Below are positions 7,827-15,570 of a stretch of 64,000 nt of DNA, in pieces. Position 1 is the first letter of the stretch. Every line of letters starts with the position of its first letter. The DNA is taken from the NCBI GenBank assembly GCA_934120135.1, contig CAKOTK010000004.1, positions 124,001 through 188,000 of the forward strand, read 5' to 3'. The notes beneath the pieces were generated by a model. It searched no databases. It saw nothing but the letters and a program-made list of their open reading frames with translations, and had not been told where the DNA came from. A program made the position numbers and the translations under genes. This stretch comes from an uncultured Clostridia bacterium (GTDB lineage Bacteria > Bacillota > Clostridia > TANB77 > CAG-508).

Positions 7827-9457
7827 GGCAAATCTCCTTCTATCCTAACTTTAACTACTTCGCCACTTCTCTCTCCATCTGAAGATACCACAGTACTTGG
7901 TGATAATATTCCTTGAGTTTTTAAGATAGCTTTAAAATATCCTAATTGCTCATATTTTTGTGATTGTGCTTGTATTATAATATGTTTTGAGCTTGGATTC
8001 TCAATAGATGTAATTTGTACGCCTTGTGGTATAGAATGCATTATTTGACTAAGTAGATTTGGTATATTATTTCTATTTTTATTGTTTTCTGATACCTGAT
8101 TGCTAATATTTCTTAAATTCTCAGCCAAGCGTTGATATTCGCTAGTTTTATTTTGAACATCACTTATATCTTTTGTTACTTCTGCTATTTGGTTAGTTGT
8201 GTCTTGTTTTACTTCTGCTATCTCTAGATTTTTTCTGTCTGTTTCCTTATTCAAGAATATTGAAAATCCCGAATATATGACAGTTAATATTAGGGCTCCA
8301 CCTAGCACTCTAAGCATCCATCTCTCAGTCATATCTAATTTGCCTTTAAAATTTGTGCTAAATATAGTAGATAATATTTTGTTTTTATTTTTATCTGACT
8401 TATCGTCTTTACCTATATTAAACTTTGAAAATATATCACTTACATTATTTTTTAATGTTTGTTTTTTAAAGTTTATGTCTTTTAGTCCATATTCTAGTCC
8501 CTGTAAAGCCAATGAAATTGCAGAGTTAACCTCAATATAGTCTTTTATATTTATTTTTACTGTATCTTTGATGAAAAATGGTTTTAATATTTCTACTTTT
8601 TCACTTTGTAGTACCTCTTGGAAGTATAAATCAATGTTATTAACTACTGATAATGTACCAGTTAAATATATTCTGTCTATTTTAATTGTGTTGTTTTTCA
8701 TTATTTCTTTTACATTATTAGCAATTGTATATAATGTAGGCATTATATCTTCTAAATACTCATTTTTTTCTTCCTGTAGTTCTTGTCCTTCCATAGTATA
8801 TATAGTACTATTTTTGCAGATTTCATATGCTTTTGAATATGAATTTTCTTTTGCTCTAATTCCCTCTAGAACTTCTAATGCTCCATTTTTTATTTTATCT
8901 ACATGGTAAATTCTTTGATCTGTTATGGTTGTAATTGTAGTTTCATTTTCCATATTAACAATAAGTACATTTTCTTTTTGTCTTAAATTTGCAATATTAG
9001 ATATACTAATAGATACTGGAACAATGGTTGAAAGTTTATATTCCAAAAATGGTTGCTCTTGTTGAGCAATTGATGATTTATTGGCAGACATATGAATTAC
9101 TTTGATTTTTTCTTTGTCTTCTAAACTATTTACCAAAGCATATCTAGTTTCAATACTATTTTTGTTCATTCCTTTGTCTGCACAAAATAATTCAAATTCT
9201 GTTTGAATAGCTTTTTTCATATCTGTTTTGTTTAATAATGTAAACATATAAAAGTATTGATATGTTTCTTCTGATAAATTTATGCTTATTGGTGTCTTAA
9301 AACTATATGTGTCACTTATTATTTGATCTATAGCATCGCCTAATTTATCATAAAATTTTATTCCAAAGGATTCAACTCTTAAGTTGTCGTGATCTTTTGA
9401 AATTTTAGCATATTTTATAAAGTTGGGTTCTATATAAATTCCTAAGCAACTTGTCAT
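7823..9457 (-). CDS. PilM-PilN fusion, type IV pilus assembly protein
   Basis: Residues 1 to about 350 form an actin-like PilM domain beginning MTSCLGIYIEPNFIKYAKIS, with a later TGTLSVVNNI segment. Residues about 383-403 form a transmembrane helix, and the remaining 140 residues form a coiled coil plus a small domain ending VVKVRIEGDLP, the layout of PilN. Thus two proteins that are separate in most bacteria are one 544-aa chain here. A longer frame begins at 9505, but the ATG at 9455-9457 is preceded by GAAGGAGAAGACT and gives the PilM family N-terminus directly. It is the first gene of the pilus operon, with a promoter at 9568-9595. Confidence 0.87.
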   Translation of the reverse strand: MTSCLGIYIEPNFIKYAKISKDHDNLRVESFGIKFYDKLGDAIDQIISDTYSFKTPISINLSEETYQYFYMFTLLNKTDMKKAIQTEFELFCADKGMNKNSIETRYALVNSLEDKEKIKVIHMSANKSSIAQQEQPFLEYKLSTIVPVSISISNIANLRQKENVLIVNMENETTITTITDQRIYHVDKIKNGALEVLEGIRAKENSYSKAYEICKNSTIYTMEGQELQEEKNEYLEDIMPTLYTIANNVKEIMKNNTIKIDRIYLTGTLSVVNNIDLYFQEVLQSEKVEILKPFFIKDTVKINIKDYIEVNSAISLALQGLEYGLKDINFKKQTLKNNVSDIFSKFNIGKDDKSDKNKNKILSTIFSTNFKGKLDMTERWMLRVLGGALILTVIYSGFSIFLNKETDRKNLEIAEVKQDTTNQIAEVTKDISDVQNKTSEYQRLAENLRNISNQVSENNKNRNNIPNLLSQIMHSIPQGVQITSIENPSSKHIIIQAQSQKYEQLGYFKAILKTQGILSPSTVVSSDGERSGEVVKVRIEGDLP

Positions 9458-9567
9458 AGTCTTCTCCTTCGTTAAAAATAAATTTTTCATTATTATATTC
9501 TGCAAATTAAAATAAAAAATACTTGTAATTCTTTTTAATTTGACAATTTTTTACCATTCATATTATT

Positions 9568-9595
9568 ATTTTATATGTTTTTGCAAAAAAGTCAA
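9568..9595 (-). promoter_or_regulatory. Probable sigma-A promoter of the pilus operon
   Basis: On the minus strand TTGACT (9590-9595) is followed after 16 bp by TAAAAT (9568-9573). This leaves an untranslated leader of about 100 nt before pilMN. I looked for a cyclic-di-GMP riboswitch in that leader and saw none. Confidence 0.55.
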
Positions 9596-9669
9596 TAACA
9601 TTCTTTATTTTTAACACAATTGTAACATTGTTGTAATATTTTTGTAATATTTCGTTTTATATATAACAA

Positions 9670-9695
9670 AAAACGTTTCATTTTCGAAACGTTTT
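9670..9695 (-). terminator. Rho-independent terminator after uppP
   Basis: A 10-bp stem (AAAACGTTTC, 9670-9679, with 9686-9695) and 6-nt loop are followed on the minus strand by a T-run. It closes the 12.5-9.7 kb operon. Confidence 0.85.
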
Positions 9696-9702
9696 CTAAC
9701 TT

Positions 9703-10509
9703 TTATCCTCTTATTAAAATAAGTGCAATTATTATTATTCCAAATATAATACGATAAATTGCAAAGATTTTAAAACTTCCTTTTTTTAGATAGTTTAGTA
9801 AAAATTTTATAACAAAAAATCCTACTATAAAGCTTGTAATAATTCCTATAAAAAATGGTATACTAAATACAAAATCTTTTAATTTAAATACTGTTGCAGC
9901 TAAAACAATTGGAGCTGATAGCATAAAAGAATATTTTGCAGCTGATTCTCTAGTTACTCCCATTGCCCTTGCAGTTGTCATTGTTATACCAGAACGTGAA
10001 ACTCCTGGAATAAATGCCAAAGCTTGAGATAAACCAATTAAAAATGTTTCTTTTAGGGTCATTTCTTCATACTTTGTTGTTGATTTTGACTTTTTATCCA
10101 CAAAATATAGTACTATTCCCATTACAATAAGTGCTATTGCAATTATAAGTGGTTTAGTTAATTCGTCTTGTAAGAATTTGTCTAATACAAATCCAATTAT
10201 TCCTCCTGGTATAGTAGCTAAAACTATGTACCAAAACATTCTGCCTTCTACAGTTTTTTTCTTTTTGACAACTTGATTAAATCCTCCTTTTATTAAGTCA
10301 AGCCAATCTTTGAAAAAATAAATTGCTATTGCTAACAAAGTGCCAAAATGAAGTGCAACATCAAACCCTTCAAATGCTTCTGTGAAGCCAGGATTATTAA
10401 TCCAGCCAAACATCCATGGAATAATATTTAAGTGTGCAGAACTTGATATTGGTAAAAGTTCTGTTAATCCTTGAATTATTCCCAAAATTACCGATTGATA
10501 TATTTCCAT
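9703..10509 (-). CDS. uppP: Undecaprenyl-diphosphatase UppP (BacA)
   Basis: This integral membrane phosphatase recycles undecaprenyl diphosphate to the monophosphate carrier used in peptidoglycan and wall polymer synthesis; overproduction gives bacitracin resistance (family knowledge). The 268-aa sequence has GLTELLPISSSAHLNI near residues 14-29 and PGVSRSG near 157-163, the two signature motifs that form the active site, plus about eight hydrophobic helices. Length matches the family. It is the last gene of a four-gene unit (small HNR-like protein, ppa, TPR protein, uppP), 43 bp after the TPR gene. Confidence 0.96.
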   Translation of the reverse strand: MEIYQSVILGIIQGLTELLPISSSAHLNIIPWMFGWINNPGFTEAFEGFDVALHFGTLLAIAIYFFKDWLDLIKGGFNQVVKKKKTVEGRMFWYIVLATIPGGIIGFVLDKFLQDELTKPLIIAIALIVMGIVLYFVDKKSKSTTKYEEMTLKETFLIGLSQALAFIPGVSRSGITMTTARAMGVTRESAAKYSFMLSAPIVLAATVFKLKDFVFSIPFFIGIITSFIVGFFVIKFLLNYLKKGSFKIFAIYRIIFGIIIIALILIRG

Positions 10510-10552
10510 TACTTTATTCTCCTTAGTATTATTATATTATTTTTTTCTGGTA

Positions 10553-11755
10553 TTATTCTTTTTGTTTTTCTTCTTTTCCGATTTGATTTTGTTTACTATT
10601 TTTTATAGTTTGTATGTCTTCTTTGCTTAAATTTTTAACCAATATACAAGTTTTCATTAAATGTCTGTTTACCTTTCTTTCTTCTTTTGATAAATAACTT
10701 GGTTTTGTATCTTGTTCTTTTTCTTCTGGCGGATTTATTTCTTCCTTTATAGGTTCAAACACAGGGTCTTTTTGTGCTTGTTTATATACCTTTGGATCTA
10801 ATTGTACAGCAACATTCATATAATTTTTAGCTTTATCTTCATCTCCTTTTAGTAGAGCAATTTGAGAAAGATAATAATATGACCCTGCTTCCAAATCTTC
10901 CTGTTTACTTGATTGCATAAAATAATTTTCTGCTTCATCTAAATCACCATAAATTAATGCAATTTGACCTAGATTTAATTTAGCATTATATGCTAAACTA
11001 TTTATGTCTGCCGCTTTTTCATAAAATTCTTTTGCTCGCTGAAAATCATTTATCATAGTATATGCCATTCCTAAGCTATAATACAAGTCATAGCTTGCCG
11101 GATGATATCTAAGTGCTGTCATATATACTGATATGGCGTCTTTGTATCTTTCTTCCTCAATAAATACTTCACCAAGTAAATTACTAGCTTTTTCATATTC
11201 TGGTTTTTGTTTTAAAATTTCTTCAAGTATACTTATGGCTTCTTCATTTTGTTTATTCTTATTTAGTACTTCACATAATTTATAAGTAGAGTTAAAGTCA
11301 TTTCTTTTTAAGTCTGTAACTCTCATATACGCACTAACAGCTGCTTCATAATTTTCTTCTTTTTCATAAAATTCTGCTAATAATTTATTTGTAATATAAC
11401 TGTTTGGATTCTTATTTAAAAATGCTAAAATCATTGTTTTTGCTTTTTCATGTTCACCAAATTTTTCTAATGTCTTTGCTATTGTAACATTAAACAATTC
11501 TGGAAAATCTATTTTTCTCTTTTGTTCTATCCACAATATTATAGCTGGTATAATTATTGAAAATAAATAAGTCATTGTTTTTAAAGCCCCATTTAATTGT
11601 ATAGAAAAAAATAGTTCAATGAAATTTATTAAAATTCCAATAAATTCTAAAGCCAATATATATATATAGCTTGTGTCATTTTTTTTAATTAGTTTTAATA
11701 CTGTAATTGTAAATAATGCAAAGGCTAATACATTAAAAATTATTTTTTCAAGCAT
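10553..11755 (-). CDS. Membrane-anchored tetratricopeptide-repeat protein
   Basis: The 400-aa protein starts with three hydrophobic helices (about 3-20, 28-50, 60-78), then about seven TPR units between residues 95 and 325 with the usual A/G-8 and P-32 pattern (for example YKDAISVYMTALRYHPASYD and FQRAKEFYEKAADINSLAYN). It ends in a charged tail (about 330-400) with many Lys and Glu. TPR domains bind proteins, so it is probably a cytoplasmic scaffold on the membrane; the partner is unknown. It lies 12 bp after ppa and before uppP, which hints at a cell-envelope role but does not prove it. Confidence 0.85.
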   Translation of the reverse strand: MLEKIIFNVLAFALFTITVLKLIKKNDTSYIYILALEFIGILINFIELFFSIQLNGALKTMTYLFSIIIPAIILWIEQKRKIDFPELFNVTIAKTLEKFGEHEKAKTMILAFLNKNPNSYITNKLLAEFYEKEENYEAAVSAYMRVTDLKRNDFNSTYKLCEVLNKNKQNEEAISILEEILKQKPEYEKASNLLGEVFIEEERYKDAISVYMTALRYHPASYDLYYSLGMAYTMINDFQRAKEFYEKAADINSLAYNAKLNLGQIALIYGDLDEAENYFMQSSKQEDLEAGSYYYLSQIALLKGDEDKAKNYMNVAVQLDPKVYKQAQKDPVFEPIKEEINPPEEKEQDTKPSYLSKEERKVNRHLMKTCILVKNLSKEDIQTIKNSKQNQIGKEEKQKE

Positions 11756-11767
11756 CTTTTTATTCCT

Positions 11768-12298
11768 TTATTTTCCAAATTTTTCTTCATAATTCTCCAT
11801 ACATTTTTGAATTATTTCTTCTGCTTCTTTTCTTCCTAATATCTTATCCACTGCAGTTTGCTTTCCTTCTAATTGTTTATATACCTCAAAAAAGTGTTTT
11901 ATTTCTAATGATTTTTGTGGTGGTAACTCTGAAATATCTTGATAACAGTTTAAAAATGGATCTTGTTTACATATTGCAATAATTTTTTCATCTTGTTCAT
12001 TATTATCTGTCATTATCAATACTCCAACAGGATAACATTCCACTAATGTTAATGGTACTATTTCTTCTTGACATAGGACTAATACATCTAAAGGGTCATG
12101 ATCCTCTGCATATGTTCTTGGTATAAATCCATAATTTGCAGGATAATGTGTTGATGTATATAAAATTCTATCTAATCTAAGCATTCCTGTTTCTTTGTCT
12201 AATTCATATTTGTTTCTTCCATTTCTACTAATTTCAATAACTGAAACAAAATCATCTTTTGTTATTCTTTCTTTTTTAATATCATGCCAAATATTCAT
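11768..12298 (-). CDS. ppa: Inorganic pyrophosphatase (family I)
   Basis: This soluble enzyme hydrolyses pyrophosphate to phosphate, pulling biosynthetic reactions forward. The 176-aa protein has KYELDKETGMLRLDRIL, then YPANYGFIPRT (residues about 46-56) and the metal-binding DHDPLDVLVL (about 61-70), all diagnostic of family I. A longer frame starts at 12382 but overlaps the upstream gene. The ATG at 12296-12298 follows AAAGGAGAAGTAA and gives a normal family start, so it is preferred. The gap to the upstream small gene is only 4 bp. Confidence 0.95.
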   Translation of the reverse strand: MNIWHDIKKERITKDDFVSVIEISRNGRNKYELDKETGMLRLDRILYTSTHYPANYGFIPRTYAEDHDPLDVLVLCQEEIVPLTLVECYPVGVLIMTDNNEQDEKIIAICKQDPFLNCYQDISELPPQKSLEIKHFFEVYKQLEGKQTAVDKILGRKEAEEIIQKCMENYEEKFGK

Positions 12299-12302
12299 AC
12301 AT

Positions 12303-12518
12303 TTACTTCTCCTTTTTTTGCTTGGTTTCTTTATATATTTTTTTACAAAGTTCAGGAAATTTAATTCCAGCAATATATCCAATTGATGGACCTGTCAAAT
12401 AATTATTCTTTACTGCAATTTTATTCCAATCTTTCTCTGTAGGTATAATTCTAGTCTCTGTAATATATTTTGTCAATACTTCTATACTTTCTTTATAATA
12501 TTTTTCGTAATCTGCCAT
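12303..12518 (-). CDS. Small protein resembling homing-endonuclease-associated repeat
   Basis: This 71-aa protein has the pattern I-P-T-x-x-x-W-N-x-x-A followed by GPSIGYIAGIKFPELCKK. It resembles the single helix-turn-helix-like repeat (HNR) found next to HNH or homing endonuclease domains, but no nuclease domain is present. It might bind DNA. It begins after GAGAGG and heads the ppa-TPR-uppP transcription unit behind a good promoter (12546-12574). The similarity is by eye and moderate; the function is unknown. Confidence 0.65.
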   Translation of the reverse strand: MADYEKYYKESIEVLTKYITETRIIPTEKDWNKIAVKNNYLTGPSIGYIAGIKFPELCKKIYKETKQKKEK

Positions 12519-12545
12519 ATTTTAACCTCTCTTTTTTTCTATTTT

Positions 12546-12574
12546 ATTTTAATATAAAATTATTTTCAAGTCAA
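12546..12574 (-). promoter_or_regulatory. Sigma-A promoter of the HNR-like/ppa/TPR/uppP operon
   Basis: TTGACT (12569-12574) and TAAAAT (12546-12551) on the minus strand are separated by exactly 17 bp, about 28 bp before the first start codon. Confidence 0.7.
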
Positions 12575-12590
12575 TTTAGATAAAAAATGA

Positions 12591-12635
12591 AAAAGGCACC
12601 CTAAAATACTAGATTTTTCTAATATTTTCGGTGCC
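12591..12635 (-). terminator. Rho-independent terminator after the DUF6514-like gene
   Basis: GGCACC (12595-12600) pairs with GGTGCC (12630-12635), with further pairing of TAAAATA and TAGA segments inside. A T-run follows on the minus strand. It ends the single-gene unit at 12643-12951. Confidence 0.8.
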
Positions 12636-12642
12636 CCTTATC

Positions 12643-12951
12643 CTACACTAATACAAAGTCTTCCAAGATATCTCTTAGAGAAACTGGTGTTACTTTATTT
12701 TTTAGTAATAGTTCAAGCATATTATCAGCATCATTTTCTTGACTAAAAATATGATTGAATTCTCTTTTTTCAACATCTACTTCTATTTCATTAGAACATC
12801 TTTTTATTACGCCTATTCCATATGGTTTTCTATTATTCTGTTTTTCACTACTATATATTTTATAATATTCTAACTGAATTGGGTTATACTCTAATCCTTC
12901 TAGTTTTCTATCAAGCTCTGCATTTCCATATATTTTAATATCTTTTCCCAA
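12643..12951 (-). CDS. DUF6514-like protein, probable Spo0A target
   Basis: The 102-aa protein has a central QLEYYKIYS...YGIGVIKR core and ends in LELLLKNKVTPVSLRDILEDFV. This resembles a small Clostridia-only family of unknown function that I recall as DUF6514; the match is from memory. The frame is open back to 13041, but AAGGAGG lies seven bases before a TTG at 12949-12951, which is the best start. It is a single-gene unit with its own promoter (12985-13012), two Spo0A-box sequences upstream and a terminator downstream. The upstream boxes suggest a role in the transition to sporulation, but no biochemical role can be given. Confidence 0.72.
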   Translation of the reverse strand: MGKDIKIYGNAELDRKLEGLEYNPIQLEYYKIYSSEKQNNRKPYGIGVIKRCSNEIEVDVEKREFNHIFSQENDADNMLELLLKNKVTPVSLRDILEDFVLV

Positions 12952-12984
12952 TGTTTTTCCCTCCTTTTCATTGGTGTACTTTCT

Positions 12985-13012
12985 ATTATATACCTTTATT
13001 TCAAAATAGCAA
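12985..13012 (-). promoter_or_regulatory. Promoter of the DUF6514-like gene
   Basis: TTGCTA (13007-13012) and TATAAT (12985-12990) are 16 bp apart on the minus strand, giving a start point near 12978. The -35 lies in a segment that recurs upstream of another promoter at 52758-52786. Confidence 0.65.
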
Positions 13013-13031
13013 GAAAAATCGTATGCCAAAA

Positions 13032-13050
13032 TTCGACACATTTTGTCGAA
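13032..13050. promoter_or_regulatory. Two inverted Spo0A boxes (TTCGACA / TGTCGAA)
   Basis: TTCGACA (13032-13038) and TGTCGAA (13044-13050) are perfect matches to the 0A-box core TGTCGAA, arranged head to head with a 5-bp spacer. They lie about 54-72 bp upstream of the predicted transcription start of the DUF6514-like gene. Binding by phosphorylated Spo0A is inferred from the motif; Spo0A itself is outside the window. Confidence 0.6.
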
Positions 13051-13137
13051 TTTGTATATTTAGTAACTTTGCATCTGCATAGTTTATGGTATTTTAGACT
13101 TGCTGCCAATTGATTGTTCTTATATAAATATATAACC

Positions 13138-13169
13138 AAAAGTCCAGTTCATTGTTGAACTGGACTTTT
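13138..13169 (-). terminator. Rho-independent terminator after the 82-aa gene
   Basis: Perfect 14-bp stem (13138-13151 and 13156-13169) with a 4-nt loop and T-run on the minus strand. Confidence 0.85.
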
Positions 13170-13208
13170 GTGGCTTTATGCCTTTGTTTTTATTTATCTT
13201 AGGTCTAT

Positions 13209-13457
13209 TTAGTTTCTTGCAAAGACAAGAATAACCTTCCGTCCGTTCTCATCTTTCTTGCTTCCCTCTCTTGCCTCTAGCCTACCATGATTTCTAATTC
13301 TTCTCTTCCCATTTTCTGTAATTATGATGCATCTACCCATTTTACAGCTAATATGAAGGGAGTCAAATGTTTTCAAATCATAGCTTCTCGCAGCATTCGG
13401 CCGTAGAGTTCCCCCTAAGATTTTAAGAGGATGTGATGTTTTGTTTATTACCTGCAT
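13209..13457 (-). CDS. Unknown 82-aa protein in a compositionally odd unit
   Basis: I do not recognise this protein. It is 82 aa, starts MQVINKTSHPLKILGG, is basic toward the C-terminus (Lys/Arg-rich, residues 50-75) and shows alternating hydrophobic stretches such as RCIIITENG and KVILVFARN, suggesting a small beta-rich domain. The open frame extends upstream through the tRNA on the opposite strand, but that part is not coding. The ATG at 13455-13457 follows AAGGAGGAAAAGGGT. It has its own sigma-A promoter and terminator. The DNA is visibly richer in G and C than its neighbours, which suggests acquisition by transfer. It sits next to a tRNA gene, a common insertion site, although no attachment-site repeat was seen. 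Confidence 0.7.
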   Translation of the reverse strand: MQVINKTSHPLKILGGTLRPNAARSYDLKTFDSLHISCKMGRCIIITENGKRRIRNHGRLEAREGSKKDENGRKVILVFARN

Positions 13458-13488
13458 ACCCTTTTCCTCCTTAAAAAAGTGTGAGTTC

Positions 13489-13517
13489 ATTATAACAACT
13501 TTGTTGGTAAAAGTCAA
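13489..13517 (-). promoter_or_regulatory. Sigma-A promoter of the 82-aa gene
   Basis: TTGACT (13512-13517) and a perfect TATAAT (13489-13494) are 17 bp apart on the minus strand, 32 bp before the start codon. Confidence 0.75.
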
Positions 13518-13565
13518 ACTATACCTTATCATTGCAAACATTTTTAATTTTTTTAGAAAAAAATA

Positions 13566-13595
13566 TTGACAAATGCAGAATATTTGTAGTACAAT
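13566..13595 (+). promoter_or_regulatory. Promoter of tRNA-Leu
   Basis: TTGACA (13566-13571) and TACAAT (13590-13595) are 18 bp apart, ending 23 bp before the tRNA 5' end. Confidence 0.75.
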
Positions 13596-13618
13596 ACTAA
13601 CTGTCAGTTCAAATAAAT

Positions 13619-13707
13619 GCAGATGTGGCGGAACTGGCAGACGCACAGGACTTAAAATCCTGCGAGACTTAACTCTCGTGCCGGTTCGATTCCGGCCATC
13701 TGCACCA
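13619..13707 (+). tRNA. tRNA-Leu (anticodon UAA)
   Basis: The 7-bp acceptor stem pairs GCAGATG (13619-13625) with CATCTGC (13697-13703), followed by discriminator A and an encoded CCA. The anticodon stem CAGGA/TCCTG encloses the loop CTTAAAA, so the anticodon is TAA, reading UUA, a common codon in this AT-rich genome. The long variable arm (GAGACTTAACTCTC) is typical of leucine tRNA, and the T-loop GGTTCGATTCC is normal. It stands alone between two minus-strand genes. Confidence 0.97.
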
Positions 13708-13715
13708 TAAACGAA

Positions 13716-13763
13716 AACCATACAAGTATTGAAAAATCAATGTTTTGTATGGTTCTTTTTTTT
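13716..13763 (+). terminator. Rho-independent terminator of tRNA-Leu
   Basis: AACCATACAA (13716-13725) pairs with TTGTATGGTT (13745-13754), with a run of eight T at 13756-13763. Confidence 0.88.
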
Positions 13764-13798
13764 GAAAAAGTAGGCAATAGATAATGGTTTTATATTTT

Positions 13799-14998
13799 CT
13801 ATTTTCTCTCGTCTATTTCTATTACTTTTCCGTCTTTTACAAGTACTCTTGGTACCCAGTCATTTATCATGCAAGATCCTTCATATACGCTAGTACCCAT
13901 ATGTCTTGCTGCTTCTAGCATTGGTATTTGTTTGCCTATTAACGTAACCTTGTCTCCCTCTTTGACTGTTTCATCTACTTTAGCAATAACCATTCCCATA
14001 TTTATTGCTCCAATTAATGGATATCTTTTATTATTTATAACAACTTCTCTTCCCTTATTTCTTGTGCTAAATCCATCTGCATATCCTATAGGGATTATTG
14101 CTACATACATATCTTCTTTAGCTTCGTAAATTCTGCCATATCCAACAAAGCTACCTTTTTTTATTTTTTTAGCTTGCATTACTTCGCTGTACAAAGAAAA
14201 TGCTGTTTTTACCTCTACTTTAGCTTCTAATGTTGTTTCACTAATATGATGTTTTTTATTATACCATTCTCTTTTTAGTTTTCTTAATCTATTTATAAAA
14301 TCATTTGGTAATGGTCTTGGACTCGTATTATATCCGTACATTATAATTCCTAATCTAATTCCATTTGCAAATGGAATTTTCTTGTGATTTATCAATGTTT
14401 GGCTTCTTCCTAAATGAATAATTGGAATTTTCATTAAATCAATTTCAGAAGTTAATTCCATAAATCTCTCATATTGATTATCCCAAGAAACATCATAAAC
14501 TCCATCTGTGGCAAAATGTGTGAATATTCCTTCTACTTGAACATTCTCTTTTTTCATTAAACCTTCTACTACTTCTTTTACTTGGTCTTTATCATATAGT
14601 CCTAATCTACAAAGTCCACTATCTATTTTTATATGCACTTTTAAAGGACTTTTTATATCTATTTTTTCTAATTCTTTAAAATACTCATAATCATGCACTG
14701 TTATAGTAACATTATTTTCAATACATTTTTCAATATATTTTAAATCAATTGGCTCTAAACACAAAATTGGAATTTTAATTCCGTCCTCACGTAAGCTAAT
14801 TGCTTCTTCTAATGAAGAAATTGCAAAATAGTTTATTCCTTTTTCCACTAGATATTTACAAATTTTATCACTATGTCCATAGGCATTTCCTTTTACAACC
14901 CCAAAATAATAGTCATACTCAGGGTATTTTCTTATAATTTGTTTAACATTATTTTGTAAGTTATCAATATTTATTTCAGCATAAGTATTTCTATACAT
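13799..14998 (-). CDS. alr: Alanine racemase
   Basis: This PLP-dependent enzyme interconverts L- and D-alanine, supplying D-Ala for peptidoglycan. The PLP lysine lies in YFGVVKGNAYGH (about residues 31-42). KIDSGLCRLGL marks the barrel, and the C-terminal domain contains GSFVGYGRIYEAKE and IPIGYADGFSTRNKG, which carries the second catalytic region. The 399-aa length is slightly over the usual 370-390. An extended -10 promoter (TGATATAAT) lies about 28 bp upstream of the start, and AAGGAGGGCATGT precedes the ATG. It could also serve in sporulation, where alanine racemase limits germination by L-alanine; that is inference. Confidence 0.95.
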   Translation of the reverse strand: MYRNTYAEINIDNLQNNVKQIIRKYPEYDYYFGVVKGNAYGHSDKICKYLVEKGINYFAISSLEEAISLREDGIKIPILCLEPIDLKYIEKCIENNVTITVHDYEYFKELEKIDIKSPLKVHIKIDSGLCRLGLYDKDQVKEVVEGLMKKENVQVEGIFTHFATDGVYDVSWDNQYERFMELTSEIDLMKIPIIHLGRSQTLINHKKIPFANGIRLGIIMYGYNTSPRPLPNDFINRLRKLKREWYNKKHHISETTLEAKVEVKTAFSLYSEVMQAKKIKKGSFVGYGRIYEAKEDMYVAIIPIGYADGFSTRNKGREVVINNKRYPLIGAINMGMVIAKVDETVKEGDKVTLIGKQIPMLEAARHMGTSVYEGSCMINDWVPRVLVKDGKVIEIDERK

Positions 14999-15025
14999 AC
15001 ATGCCCTCCTTATATGTTTTTCTGA

Positions 15026-15031
15026 ATTATA
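15026..15031 (-). promoter_or_regulatory. Extended -10 element of alr
   Basis: TATAAT preceded by TGA on the minus strand forms an extended -10; no good -35 was seen at 17 bp. Confidence 0.5.
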
Positions 15032-15067
15032 TCACACTGGCAAACTAATTAGAATAATTTTATAAAA

Positions 15068-15095
15068 AAAAGATGTAGTTTTTGCTACATCTTTT
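15068..15095 (-). terminator. Rho-independent terminator after hup
   Basis: AAAAGATGTAG and CTACATCTTTT (15068-15078, 15085-15095) form an 11-bp stem followed by a long T-run on the minus strand. Confidence 0.87.
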
Positions 15096-15129
15096 GATAT
15101 GAATTCATATATTTTATATAAATTTCAAA

Positions 15130-15408
15130 TTATTTTTTGTTTACTAATTCTTTTAAAGCTTTTCCTGCTTTGAATACAGGTGCTTTAGATGCTGGTATTT
15201 TGATTTCTTCTTTAGTTTGTGGGTTTCTACCTTTTCTAGCAGCTCTTTTTCTTACTTCGAAAGAACCAAATCCAACTAATTGAACTTTGTCTCCTTTAAC
15301 TAAAGCTTCTGTTACAACGCTAACGAATGCGTTTAATGCTGCTTCTGCATCTTTCTTTGTTTCTCCTGTTTTTGCTGCCATAGCTGCGATTAATTCTGAT
15401 TTGTTCAT
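15130..15408 (-). CDS. hup: HU-family nucleoid protein
   Basis: HU is a small dimeric DNA-bending protein that compacts the chromosome. The 92 residues start MNKSELIAAMAAKTG and include VQLVGFGSFEVRKRAARKGRNPQTKEEIKIP, the flexible DNA-binding arm of HU; the family is about 90 aa. The start has AGGAGGTAATTTAAA upstream. It is a single-gene unit between alr and the flippase gene, closed by the terminator at 15068-15095. IHF is unlikely in this lineage and the arm sequence is HU-like. Confidence 0.96.
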   Translation of the reverse strand: MNKSELIAAMAAKTGETKKDAEAALNAFVSVVTEALVKGDKVQLVGFGSFEVRKRAARKGRNPQTKEEIKIPASKAPVFKAGKALKELVNKK

Positions 15409-15570
15409 TTTAAATTACCTCCTATAAGATTTTAAAATCTGTAGTTCATAGCCTACTACTATCATTATTCGTCATTTTTTTCAAAAATCCTTCTTTTTTA
15501 TTTAAAAAAGTTGTATTTTTCAGTACTTTGCCCTATTTGGTCTCTTGTAAGTATATATTTTATCAGTGTT

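Noticed and set aside
9458..9567. Cyclic-di-GMP riboswitch upstream of the pilus operon
   Set aside because: No GEMM-like core or tetraloop-receptor sequence was seen; the stretch is simple AT-rich leader.
13458..13721. Longer N-terminus of the 82-aa protein through the tRNA on the opposite strand
   Set aside because: The extension reads the complement of tRNA-Leu and has no ribosome site; a perfect promoter and strong ribosome site precede the shorter start.
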